From positions 1 through 64,000 of the forward strand of contig CAJTSJ010000010.1 of assembly GCA_910578785.1 (NCBI GenBank): DNA of 64,000 nt. The letters run 5' to 3'. Shown here piece by piece: positions 19,352 through 27,695 of this stretch (its first letter is position 1; the number at the start of each line of letters is the position of its first letter). This stretch comes from an uncultured Muribaculum sp. GTDB lineage: Bacteria; Bacteroidota; Bacteroidia; Bacteroidales; Muribaculaceae. The translations under genes and the position numbers were made by a program. Below the pieces are notes generated by a model, which was given only the letters and a program-made list of their open reading frames with translations, was not told the DNA's origin and ran no database searches.

Positions 19352-20266
19352 ATGGCAAAAGACTTATTCAGCCGCTATATCTGGCTAATCGATACCATAA
19401 AACGCTACGGGGCTCTGACACGCGAGGAGATAGGCAAACTATGGTTGCGTTCGCCTTTCTCCAACGGCGACCCGCTGCCCCGACGTACATTCTACGCCTA
19501 CAGAACAGCAATAGAAGATCTGTTCAAAATAAATATCGAATGCAATCCATCCACATTTGAATACTACATCGTCCAGAACAACGAACACTATGAAAGCGTG
19601 ATGAACTGGCTGTTGAATTCAGCTTCGATAGGCAACCTGCTCAACGATGCCGGCGACATAGCCGACAAGATATTCCTCGAGAATGTACCCTCCGCACGCG
19701 AACATCTGTCGACCGTTGTCGACTCGCTGAAAAGCCACAAGCCGCTGCGCTTCTCTTACCATCCATATTCGCGCATAAACGCCACTCCCGACATCGTGGT
19801 CGAGCCGTATTTCCTTAAGATATTCAAACAACGGTGGTATTTGACCGGACGTAACGTAAAGGAAGACACGATAAAGACCTACGCTCTTGACCGAATGAGC
19901 GAAGCCACCCTTTTGCCTTCGCAGTATACCATACCGGAAGACTTCGATGCCGAATCATATTTCCGCGACAGCTATGGAATCATATTTGACGAAGGAGAAG
20001 TAAAAAACGTGGCCATAAAGACCGATGCACGGCAAGCCAAATACTTCCGGTCGGTGCCGTTGCACCACTCCCAGCATGAAACTCTTCACGATTCCTACTC
20101 AATATTCTTCTTCAAACTTAAGATTACGCCGGACTTTGTTCAGGAATTGCTTTCATACGGACCGAAGCTGACCGTCCTGTCCCCGCCCGAACTGCGGGCC
20201 ATGATGATAACCTCGTTGCGGGAGTCGCTTGACAATTACGACCAAAGTTTCGTAAGCATCCTTTAA
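19352..20266 (+). CDS. WYL domain-containing transcriptional regulator
   Basis: A 304-residue protein with a probable N-terminal winged helix (about 1-80) and a WYL domain (about 125-205, including PYFLKIFKQRWYLTGRN and KTYALDRM). WYL proteins sense ligands such as nucleic acids or small molecules and regulate a range of systems. The gene starts 36 bases after the symporter, so it could regulate that unit or stand alone; no operator is evident. No defence genes are next to it. Confidence 0.85.
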   Translation: MAKDLFSRYIWLIDTIKRYGALTREEIGKLWLRSPFSNGDPLPRRTFYAYRTAIEDLFKINIECNPSTFEYYIVQNNEHYESVMNWLLNSASIGNLLNDAGDIADKIFLENVPSAREHLSTVVDSLKSHKPLRFSYHPYSRINATPDIVVEPYFLKIFKQRWYLTGRNVKEDTIKTYALDRMSEATLLPSQYTIPEDFDAESYFRDSYGIIFDEGEVKNVAIKTDARQAKYFRSVPLHHSQHETLHDSYSIFFFKLKITPDFVQELLSYGPKLTVLSPPELRAMMITSLRESLDNYDQSFVSIL

Positions 20267-20276
20267 ATAATATTAT

Positions 20277-20308
20277 TTTGGGGATGGATGATTTTTTCGC
20301 TATTTTTG
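20277..20308 (+). promoter_or_regulatory. Promoter of the dtd-mazG-deoC operon
   Basis: TTTG (20277-20280), 20 bases, TATTTTTG (20301-20308), followed by the dtd start codon 46 bases on. Confidence 0.6.
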
Positions 20309-20354
20309 TGAATCGACTCGGCCATGTGGCGGAGCAATTTGTTAAGATTCTGAT

Positions 20355-20807
20355 ATGAGAATAGTGATTCAACGCGTTACCGAAGCATCCGTGGGTATAG
20401 ACGGAGAGGTGTGTTCGTCAATCGGCACGGGAATGATGGTGCTGGTAGGTGTAGAGCACGGCGACACGACCGATGATGTGGAATGGCTCATAGGCAAGAC
20501 CGTGGCGCTCCGAATATTCGACGATGAAGCCGGAGTCATGAACAGGTCGGTAAAAGATGTCGGCGGAGATGTGCTGGCGGTCAGCCAGTTTACGCTGACT
20601 GCATCCACGCGCAAGGGCAACAGGCCAAGCTACATACGCGCCGCAGGACACGATGTGGCCGTACCGCTTTACGAGGCATACTGTACAGGGCTTGAGACGG
20701 CGTTGGGGCGTAAGGTCGGCCATGGAGTGTTCGGGGCAGACATGAAAGTAAGCCTCGTCAACGACGGTCCAGTCACAATAATCATTGACTCAAAACTAAG
20801 AGAGTAA
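20355..20807 (+). CDS. dtd: D-aminoacyl-tRNA deacylase
   Basis: A 150-residue DTD protein, which hydrolyses D-amino acids (and glycine mischarged on tRNA-Ala) from tRNA. Both signature motifs are present: SQFTL with the following TRKGNRPSY, and the C-terminal GP motif in NDGPVTI that forms the chiral proofreading site. First gene of a tightly packed group with a MazG-like pyrophosphohydrolase, 4 bases downstream. Confidence 0.96.
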   Translation: MRIVIQRVTEASVGIDGEVCSSIGTGMMVLVGVEHGDTTDDVEWLIGKTVALRIFDDEAGVMNRSVKDVGGDVLAVSQFTLTASTRKGNRPSYIRAAGHDVAVPLYEAYCTGLETALGRKVGHGVFGADMKVSLVNDGPVTIIIDSKLRE

Positions 20808-20811
20808 GCAC

Positions 20812-21183
20812 ATGTCAGACAACCTAAGAAACAACGGCATAACCATACGCGAAGCGCAACGTTCGGTAGACTCTTGGATAACGACCATCGGAGTGCGCTA
20901 TTTCTCGCCTCTGACCAACATGGCCGTACTGACCGAAGAGGTGGGAGAAGTGGCTCGAATCATGGCGAGGCTTCACGGCGACCAGTCGTTTAAAGAAGGA
21001 GAAAGCGGCGATGAGCTTGCCGATGAGCTTGCCGACGTGATGTGGGTGGTCATGGCCATAGCCAACCAGAACGGCATCGACCTTGAAGATGCATTTGAAA
21101 AGAACCTGGCCAAAAAGACCCGTCGCGACACCTCTCGCCATATTAACAATCCGAAATTATATAAAAATCCTGATAATAATTAA
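20812..21183 (+). CDS. MazG-like nucleotide pyrophosphohydrolase
   Basis: A 123-residue all-alpha pyrophosphatase of the MazG/dUTPase-like superfamily. The metal-binding motifs are visible as EEVGEVAR and ELADELADVMW, which give the ExxE and ExxD residues. Such enzymes remove non-canonical or excess nucleoside triphosphates in the cytoplasm. The position between dtd and deoC (2 bases before deoC) fits a quality-control and nucleotide-salvage operon. Confidence 0.88.
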   Translation: MSDNLRNNGITIREAQRSVDSWITTIGVRYFSPLTNMAVLTEEVGEVARIMARLHGDQSFKEGESGDELADELADVMWVVMAIANQNGIDLEDAFEKNLAKKTRRDTSRHINNPKLYKNPDNN

Positions 21184-21185
21184 TT

Positions 21186-22070
21186 ATGAGTGACAAGTAT
21201 CATGACACCGTAGCCGCCTCAGCGGTCACTATCGACGACGAAGCCGTAAAGGCCGCCGTAGAGAAAATCCTGTCGGAGCATCTGCAGGAGAACATGAACA
21301 TAGATGTATACAAAAACATCTTTAACTGCATAGATCTCACCACCCTGTCGACAACCGACTCTCCGCAGTCCGTAGCGGACTTCACCGAAAGGGTCAACGC
21401 TTTCGACAACGAACACCCCGAGCTAAAGAATGTAGCGGCCATCTGCGTCTATCCTAACTTTGCACAAGTGGTCAGCACCGTACTTGATGTGACCGGCGTA
21501 AAGGTAGCCTGCGTGTCGGGAGCATTCCCTTCGTCGCAGTCGTTCATCGAAGTCAAGATAGCAGAGACCTCGCTGGCAGTGCAGAGCGGAGCCAACGAAA
21601 TTGACATCGTGCTCAATGTGGGCAACTACCTCGACGGTGACTGGGAAGAAGTGTGCGACGAAATCAGCGAACAGAAGCACACATGCCGCGACGCACACCT
21701 GAAAGTGATTCTCGAGACCGGAGCGCTCAAGACCGCCGAAAATATCCGCAACGCATCAATTCTCGCCATGTATTCGGGAGCCGACTTCATTAAGACCTCG
21801 ACCGGAAAGGTCTACTCCGGAGCGTCGCTCGAAGCCGCTTATGTGATGGCCCAGTGCATCAAAGAGTATTATGAAAAGACCGGCAACAAGGTTGGTTTCA
21901 AGGCGGCCGGAGGCGTAGCCACCACAGAAGACGCCGTCAAGTATTACACCGTCGTCAAGGAAGTGCTCGGCGAAGAATGGATGACCAACGAACTGTTCCG
22001 CATCGGAGCAAGCCGTCTGGCCAACAATCTGCTGGGGGACATTTTAGGAGAACCTACAAAATTCTTCTAA
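21186..22070 (+). CDS. deoC: Deoxyribose-phosphate aldolase
   Basis: A 294-residue class I aldolase that splits 2-deoxyribose-5-phosphate into glyceraldehyde-3-phosphate and acetaldehyde. The Schiff-base lysine is Lys203 (FIKTSTGK), and Lys239 (GFKAAGG) is the second active-site lysine. The protein is longer than the roughly 220-260 residues of many homologues because of an N-terminal extension of about 40 residues. It is cotranscribed with dtd and the MazG-like gene; the next gene begins 1 base after its stop. Confidence 0.95.
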   Translation: MSDKYHDTVAASAVTIDDEAVKAAVEKILSEHLQENMNIDVYKNIFNCIDLTTLSTTDSPQSVADFTERVNAFDNEHPELKNVAAICVYPNFAQVVSTVLDVTGVKVACVSGAFPSSQSFIEVKIAETSLAVQSGANEIDIVLNVGNYLDGDWEEVCDEISEQKHTCRDAHLKVILETGALKTAENIRNASILAMYSGADFIKTSTGKVYSGASLEAAYVMAQCIKEYYEKTGNKVGFKAAGGVATTEDAVKYYTVVKEVLGEEWMTNELFRIGASRLANNLLGDILGEPTKFF

Positions 22071-22071
22071 C

Positions 22072-22575
22072 ATGCTTTACTGGGCAAATATAAACAATGT
22101 AAAAGTCGGGCCGCTGGAGCCGGAACAACTGGCATCCTACGGCCTGACTCCCGACACATACGTCTGGCGTGAAGGATGGCAGCAATGGTGCAAGGCCAAG
22201 TTTGTCGATGAACTTCAACCTTGGCTCTACCGCCAATACGGCAATTCTTGCGGCTACGCCGGAGGAAGCGCCACGCAGTATTGGCATTTCGACAACCGAG
22301 CCGCCGGTCAAGAGCATCGCCCTCCCATGCCTTCGACCTACCTGCCATGGTCTCTGATTGTGACACTGGCATGCTGCATGCCGTTGGGCATAGTGGCCAT
22401 CATCTACTCATCTATGGTCGAGAGCCGTTATGCGGCCGGCAATTATGACGGAGCGCTCAGCGCATCGTCGCAGGCAAAAGGATGGTGCATAGCCGGAGCC
22501 ATTTTAGGTGCGCTGAAGTACCTGTGGATGATATTTTACTTTATGATTGCCATATGCAGGGTAAAGCCTTACTGA
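22072..22575 (+). CDS. GYF_2 and CD225/dispanin domain membrane protein
   Basis: A 167-residue protein with an N-terminal GYF_2 domain (residues about 1-55; WANINNVKVGPLEPEQL and VWREGWQQW). A two-helix CD225/dispanin-like segment follows (about 95-165; LACCMPLGIVAIIYSS, AKGWCIAGAIL). Proteins of this layout are frequent in Bacteroidota, usually without known role; the GYF_2 part may bind peptides on the cytoplasmic side. It is 1 base after deoC and overlaps the next gene by 22 bases. Confidence 0.85.
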   Translation: MLYWANINNVKVGPLEPEQLASYGLTPDTYVWREGWQQWCKAKFVDELQPWLYRQYGNSCGYAGGSATQYWHFDNRAAGQEHRPPMPSTYLPWSLIVTLACCMPLGIVAIIYSSMVESRYAAGNYDGALSASSQAKGWCIAGAILGALKYLWMIFYFMIAICRVKPY

Positions 22576-22934
22576 TAATCCCTCTGAGTACGATAATCAT
22601 TCTGACAGGGCTCTGCATATACTTTTATTTCGATCCGTCAGATTCGGCCATGTTCCCGAAGTGTGCATTCCACACACTGACCGGATGGCAGTGTCCGGGA
22701 TGCGGATCACAAAGGGCCATACACGCAATGCTCCACGGCAACTTTGCGACAGCCTTCCGCTTCAACGCCATGATGGTGGTGGCCCTGCCTATAATGTTGA
22801 TTCTGTGCGTTGGCGAGTGCCTGCGCATAAGGTATCCGCGCCTATATATGAGACTCAACTCCAAGTGGATGATATGGAGTGCATTTGCAGTAGTAACCGG
22901 CTGGTGGATATTCCGCAACCTTCTGAACGTATAG
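22554..22934 (+). CDS. DUF2752 membrane protein
   Basis: A 126-residue DUF2752 protein with three predicted membrane helices. The conserved core is TGWQCPGCGSQRAIHAMLHG, with a CxxCGxxR motif between helices 1 and 2. The start at 22554 lies inside the preceding gene and begins with the expected first helix; longer in-frame versions would add an unlikely hydrophilic N-terminus. DUF2752 is commonly found next to CD225 proteins, which suggests a joint membrane function. It is convergent with the phospholipase gene (8-base gap). Confidence 0.87.
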   Translation: MQGKALLIIPLSTIIILTGLCIYFYFDPSDSAMFPKCAFHTLTGWQCPGCGSQRAIHAMLHGNFATAFRFNAMMVVALPIMLILCVGECLRIRYPRLYMRLNSKWMIWSAFAVVTGWWIFRNLLNV

Positions 22935-22942
22935 GCCGACGA

Positions 22943-23791
22943 TTAATAGTCACTGAAGAACTGGGGTTTAATTACAAACCCGATTCTCAACTGCGAACGG
23001 AATTTATTATAGTCCAATAGTCCTTCGCCGTAGCCGTTGTAGTACTGCACGAAAAGATATTGGTTTTCGTTGTTGAAAAGTTTGTAGCTGAACTCAAGCA
23101 CTGTATTGTAGTTCAGGTTCAATCCACGCCTTTTCGTAACGAATATGGCCGATTGGAATCGCTTTGACAAAGGCATGTAGCTGATTCCTACCTGATATAA
23201 GCCATAATAATCCAGTAGGTCGCGGTTGTTTTCGCCGTCGACCCACGGAATCCACATTTTGGCATAAATCATGGTGGTGGGGTCAATCAGAATGTTGGTG
23301 CTCAACGACACACGGTTCCAGGAACGGCTCGCCTTCTCGGCCTTCCCATTGCTTTCATGCTCGAATATGAGCGACACCTTTCCGATAAAACGGTTCTTGA
23401 CGAACAGAGGCTTGGTGAAACCCAGACCCGGATTGAAGTTAAGGTCAGTCATCGGGAACGAATTTTCAAGCACATTCCAGAAACACTTCTGCGTATAGAA
23501 CAGAAACAGGTATGAACCGAAAGGCAGAACACTCTTCGTAAGCCGCTGCGCCACCGATATCTGAAATTTCACATTTGTATTGTGAGCCGTCGGCTTCATT
23601 CCGACCGGAGGTCCGAATATGAAATAATTGTCTTTGTACAGGCCGAAATACGGACCCTTCTCAAACTCATCCTGAATACTGTCCACGTCAAGCACCTCAT
23701 CACGTGGCGACACTATCTGACCGTATCCGGACAAACCTCCAATAAAAGCTACAAATAGCGTGGCGAATATTTTTATTAAAATCCGATTCAT
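22943..23791 (-). CDS. Outer membrane phospholipase A
   Basis: A 282-residue outer membrane beta-barrel of the phospholipase A1 (OMPLA, PldA) family. The catalytic residues match those of E. coli OMPLA: His145 and Ser147 in HESNG, and Asn159 in SRSWNR. Such enzymes hydrolyse phospholipids that reach the outer leaflet. A signal peptide spans about residues 1-24 (ending near GYGQ), and the last residue is aromatic, as in barrel proteins. Upstream in-frame ATGs would only add residues before the signal sequence. A TATCTTTG box (23813-23820, minus strand) lies 21 bases upstream of the chosen start, with no clear -33 element. Confidence 0.9.
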   Translation of the reverse strand: MNRILIKIFATLFVAFIGGLSGYGQIVSPRDEVLDVDSIQDEFEKGPYFGLYKDNYFIFGPPVGMKPTAHNTNVKFQISVAQRLTKSVLPFGSYLFLFYTQKCFWNVLENSFPMTDLNFNPGLGFTKPLFVKNRFIGKVSLIFEHESNGKAEKASRSWNRVSLSTNILIDPTTMIYAKMWIPWVDGENNRDLLDYYGLYQVGISYMPLSKRFQSAIFVTKRRGLNLNYNTVLEFSYKLFNNENQYLFVQYYNGYGEGLLDYNKFRSQLRIGFVIKPQFFSDY

Positions 23792-23902
23792 CAAGAAAGA
23801 ATTATCATGTTGCAAAGATAATAAAGTTTTAGCGTGTTGAGCCATGTTTACCGTCACAGAGAGAAAAATAACCCTTTTTTACTCCTAAACCGCCATTTTT
23901 TC

Positions 23903-23933
23903 TTTGACGAGTGAAGCGTTATGTTTAACTTTG
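23903..23933 (+). promoter_or_regulatory. Promoter of the DUF4369 gene
   Basis: TTTG (23903-23906), exactly 19 bases, TAACTTTG (23926-23933). It matches the consensus fully, and the start codon is 31 bases downstream. Confidence 0.7.
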
Positions 23934-23964
23934 TGGATAAACCGCTAATAATCATTGGTACGAG

Positions 23965-25005
23965 ATGATCCAGACACTCATACGATACATATTGCCGATA
24001 ATCACGCCGCTCCTGTTTCTGACCGCGTGCGACGACGACACGGAATTCCGCATCGAAGGAACTATAGAAGGCCTCGGCACACGCAATATTATCATGACAT
24101 ACGTGGCCGACAGAAACATTCAGTCCGACGGGCTTGTGGCCATCGACGGCAAGTTCATCCTTATCGGATCTTCAAAAAACTACACTATCGTGGAGCTTTC
24201 CACCGGACAGCATCAGCTGGTAGGACGTGTTCTGATTAAGAACGGACAGACTCTCAAATGCAAATATGACCTTGAAGACTTCTATCAGCAGGAAGTCAAA
24301 GGCAACAAGCCGAGCGAACAGTGGAGCAAGTTTCTGCGCGAATACGCCGACTCGTTCCGGACAGAAAACCATATTCTGAACAACCGCATCGTAGCCGACT
24401 ATGTAGACTCGCATAAAAATGACATTCTGTCGTCGGTCCTCATGCTGACACAATTCTATGCCGTCGACCATGAATCGCAGGCCGACTCCATATTCGCCAC
24501 CATAAACCCGGAAGCGCGCCCCGAATCGCTCGTCGACGACTACCGCCTGATTCTGTCGCGCATAAATGCCGCGGCTTTCCACGGTCGCATACGCACGTTT
24601 ACACTGGCCAATCTTCGCGACACCACCGAGCGCTACTATGCCGGACGTTCGAGCTACACCCTGTTCTACTTCAGCGGACAAGGCAACGAACGACGCGACA
24701 CCATATATCCCATTCTGCGGGAAATCAACGACAGCATAAAGAACCGATGGGCAAGAGTGTATGAAATATCCATGGCCCAGGACACAGCGACATGGCGCCG
24801 CATAGCACGTCAGGATTCTGTGGGATGGCCCAGAGTATGGGTTGCAGGAGGCACGGCAAATCCGACGTTTGAGGAACTCGACATACCCCGCCTGCCGTAT
24901 TACATACTTTCCGACTCAGTCGGTGAACCCGTCTACCGCGGAGGTTCTGTGAAGACCGCATCCGACACATTATACCGCCGTTTAAGACGCCCTAAAGCGA
25001 AATAG
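23965..25005 (+). CDS. DUF4369 lipoprotein with degenerate thioredoxin-like domain
   Basis: A 346-residue lipoprotein (LTAC, Cys22). Residues about 30-120 form a DUF4369 domain (FRIEGTIEGLGT...IDGKF), common in Bacteroidota thiol-disulfide proteins. The C-terminal part (about 230-345) looks like a thioredoxin fold: a strand FYFSGQG followed by a helix, and a cis-proline-like segment IPRLPYYILSDSVGEP. At the position of CxxC there is GQGNERR, so there are no redox cysteines. It is probably anchored in the envelope and not an active oxidoreductase. YifB follows 41 bases later on the same strand. Confidence 0.8.
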   Translation: MIQTLIRYILPIITPLLFLTACDDDTEFRIEGTIEGLGTRNIIMTYVADRNIQSDGLVAIDGKFILIGSSKNYTIVELSTGQHQLVGRVLIKNGQTLKCKYDLEDFYQQEVKGNKPSEQWSKFLREYADSFRTENHILNNRIVADYVDSHKNDILSSVLMLTQFYAVDHESQADSIFATINPEARPESLVDDYRLILSRINAAAFHGRIRTFTLANLRDTTERYYAGRSSYTLFYFSGQGNERRDTIYPILREINDSIKNRWARVYEISMAQDTATWRRIARQDSVGWPRVWVAGGTANPTFEELDIPRLPYYILSDSVGEPVYRGGSVKTASDTLYRRLRRPKAK

Positions 25006-25046
25006 GCCAAACACCAAGTATAAAAAACATCTTACCTCTCTCCAAT

Positions 25047-26642
25047 ATGCTTCTCAAAACATACGGGGCCGCCGTACAAGGCGTAGATGCCATCATCGTC
25101 ACAATCGAAGTATCGGTTGAAATAGGCTTTTCATTCAACCTCGTCGGGCTACCCGACACTGCTGTCAAAGAAAGCTACCAGCGAATGCTGACAGCCATGA
25201 AGCACTCCGGCTACGACTTCCCCAGGCGCTCGGTGGTCATCAACATGTCGCCGGCCGACGTAAGGAAAGAGGGGGCCGCATACGACCTGCCCTTGGCGCT
25301 TAGCATTCTGGCGGCATCCGAACAAATAAAAGGCGACGAGCTGGCCCGCTACATGATTATGGGCGAATTGTCGCTCGACGGCTCGCTCCTGCCCATCCGC
25401 GGCGTACTTCCGATGGCCATAAAAGCACGCGAGTCGGGCTTCAAGGGCATGATTGTGCCGAAAGCCAACGTGTCGGAAGCAGCCGTGGTCAACAATCTCG
25501 ATGTCTACGGAATGGACACCCTCAAGGAAGTGGCGGAATTTTTCAACGGGACGGCCGCATTCGAGCCAACCGTAATCAACACCCGGGAGGAGTTTCAAAA
25601 AGCGCAGTCGTCATTTGACTTCGACTTCTCGGAAGTAAAAGGCCAGGAAAGCGTGAAACGCGCCTTTGAGGTGGCATGCGCCGGCGGCCATAACATACTG
25701 CTTGTCGGTGCGCCCGGCTCAGGCAAGTCCATGATGTCCAAGCGTCTGCCCTCAATATTACCGCCGCTGACCCTCCAGGAAGCCCTCGAGACCACAAAAA
25801 TACACTCCGTGGCCGGCAAACTGAAACGCGGCTCAATGCTGATGACATCCAGACCGTTCCGCTCACCACACCACACTATATCGCCGGTGGCGCTGGTCGG
25901 CGGGGGCAACAACCCCATGCCCGGCGAAATATCACTGGCCCACAATGGAGTATTGTTTCTCGACGAATTTCCTGAATTTTCCCGGCAGGTACTTGAGGTG
26001 ATGCGCCAACCGCTTGAAGACCGGCACATTACCATATCCCGGGCCAAATACAGCATTGACTATCCGGCGGGATTCATGCTCGTGGCATCGATGAATCCAT
26101 GCCCGTGCGGCTACTATAACCATCCCACAAAAGACTGCACATGCCCGCCCGGAGCCGTCAACAAGTATCTGGGACGAATCTCCGGGCCGTTGATGGACCG
26201 AATCGACCTTCAGGTGGAGATAATGCCCGTGCCGTTTGAGGAAATATCGTCGGACGCGCCGTCCGAGAGCAGTGCCGACATACGCGACCGTGTAGTGAAA
26301 GCACGCGCACTCCAGACCGAACGCTTCCGCAACGAAAAGGACATACACTGCAACGCACAGATGAATTCACGGCTCCTTCGCGCACACGCACGGCTTAATG
26401 CCGAGAGCATGCGCACGCTCGAACAGGCCATGAAGCGTTTCGACATGTCGGCCCGCGCCTACGACCGAATACTGAAGGTGGCGCGCACAATCGCAGACCT
26501 CGACTACAGTTCACGCCCCGACCTCTCCCTACACGAAGCCGCCTCATCGCCAATCCTGACATACCATCTCCGCGAAGCGCTCCTATACCGCAACCTCGAC
26601 CGGTCATCATGGGGCTCAGCCGTCCCCAAACAGCAGTCCTGA
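25047..26642 (+). CDS. YifB/ComM family AAA+ ATPase
   Basis: A 531-residue Mg-chelatase-like ATPase of the YifB family. The N-terminal ChlI domain (about 20-140) is followed by the AAA+ core with Walker A GAPGSGKS (221-228) and Walker B-like LFLDEFPEF. A C-terminal zinc-ribbon-like region has cysteines in NPCPCGYY and CTCPPG, then the Mg_chelatase C-terminal domain. ComM is a hexameric helicase that helps integrate incoming DNA during transformation; whether this bacterium is competent cannot be told from the window. The start is unambiguous (MLLKTYGAAVQG is the family N-terminus). Confidence 0.93.
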   Translation: MLLKTYGAAVQGVDAIIVTIEVSVEIGFSFNLVGLPDTAVKESYQRMLTAMKHSGYDFPRRSVVINMSPADVRKEGAAYDLPLALSILAASEQIKGDELARYMIMGELSLDGSLLPIRGVLPMAIKARESGFKGMIVPKANVSEAAVVNNLDVYGMDTLKEVAEFFNGTAAFEPTVINTREEFQKAQSSFDFDFSEVKGQESVKRAFEVACAGGHNILLVGAPGSGKSMMSKRLPSILPPLTLQEALETTKIHSVAGKLKRGSMLMTSRPFRSPHHTISPVALVGGGNNPMPGEISLAHNGVLFLDEFPEFSRQVLEVMRQPLEDRHITISRAKYSIDYPAGFMLVASMNPCPCGYYNHPTKDCTCPPGAVNKYLGRISGPLMDRIDLQVEIMPVPFEEISSDAPSESSADIRDRVVKARALQTERFRNEKDIHCNAQMNSRLLRAHARLNAESMRTLEQAMKRFDMSARAYDRILKVARTIADLDYSSRPDLSLHEAASSPILTYHLREALLYRNLDRSSWGSAVPKQQS

Positions 26643-26681
26643 CACCGCCGGCCATGAGGGCTGAACTTTCTTAATTGAAGG

Positions 26682-27695
26682 ATGGTTTTAAGTTTAAATC
26701 ACATGGTCATGCTGCACGATGTAATATTTTTCTTGTTGGGACTCGGACTGGTCATTGCCGGGGGCAATTACGTGACCGACGGAGCCTCGGCCATTGCCAG
26801 ATATTTTAAGCTGTCAAGCCTGCTCATAGGCGTCACAGTGGTTGCGTTCGGCTCATCGATGCCTGACCTTGTAGTATGCCTCAGCTCCACACTAAAGGGA
26901 CATTCGGAACTTGCGCTCGGCGACGTCGTAGGCTCGAACATAATCGACATACTCCTTGCCATCGGCGTCATAGCGGCGATTCGACCCATCGCAGTGACGG
27001 GGCTGACACGCGGATTCGACATGCCCATGCTTGCTCTGTCGTCCCTTGCACTGTTTTTCTGCGGTGACGACATATTGCTTGACGGAGCGGCCAGGAACAT
27101 CATTGACCGAACCGACGGATTGATGCTGCTGTCCATTTTCATAATATTCATGGCTCTGAGCATTTATCTTAACATGAACTGCCCCGTAGACCTGAAGCCA
27201 CAGCCCGGACAACAGACAAAGCCGTCACCAAAACCCGACAACCGCATACTGCTTCCGATAGCAATGGTGGCCGGCGGTCTGACGGCGCTCGTAGTGGGCG
27301 GTAACTGGTTTGTCGACGGAGCATCGGGCATAGCCGAAAAGGCCGGCATCTCGGAAGGACTTATCGGACTAACCATCGTTAGCCTCGGGGGAGCCGCCCC
27401 TGACATCGTGACATCGGTGATAGCCACATTGAAAAACGAACATGGAATCGCCATCGGAAACATACTCGGGGCGTGCATATTCAATGTATTTTTCATCCTC
27501 GGCACATGTGCCGTCATATCGCCGCTCAATGTAGCCGAAATAAAGCCGATTGACTTCGGCACACTCGCTCTCGCGGGTGTGGCCGTATGGCTAATCAGAG
27601 CTTTCCGTAAACAAATAGGGCGCGGAGCAGGCGTGATGCTTATTCTCGCCTACGCCGCATATCTGACCAAACTGATAATAGATTTTCTGAAATAA
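26682..27695 (+). CDS. Calcium/sodium antiporter, CaCA family
   Basis: A 337-residue CaCA family cation exchanger with ten predicted helices and two alpha-repeats. Repeat 1 is at about 52-90 (AFGSSMPD...GDVVGSNIID) and repeat 2 at about 231-270 (LGGAAPD...GNILGACIFN). The acidic ion ligands are Asp62 and Asp241, where many prokaryotic members have Glu in GTSxPE. It should exchange Ca2+ or another cation for Na+ or H+ across the inner membrane. The start is uncertain: ATGs at 26703 and 26709 are equally possible. It is tail to tail with the next gene, with no base between the stop codons. Confidence 0.88.
   Translation: MVLSLNHMVMLHDVIFFLLGLGLVIAGGNYVTDGASAIARYFKLSSLLIGVTVVAFGSSMPDLVVCLSSTLKGHSELALGDVVGSNIIDILLAIGVIAAIRPIAVTGLTRGFDMPMLALSSLALFFCGDDILLDGAARNIIDRTDGLMLLSIFIIFMALSIYLNMNCPVDLKPQPGQQTKPSPKPDNRILLPIAMVAGGLTALVVGGNWFVDGASGIAEKAGISEGLIGLTIVSLGGAAPDIVTSVIATLKNEHGIAIGNILGACIFNVFFILGTCAVISPLNVAEIKPIDFGTLALAGVAVWLIRAFRKQIGRGAGVMLILAYAAYLTKLIIDFLK

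Noticed and set aside
19352..20266. WYL regulator as a marker of a defence island
   Set aside because: The neighbours are a sugar-type symporter and housekeeping genes, with no nuclease, toxin or CRISPR element nearby.
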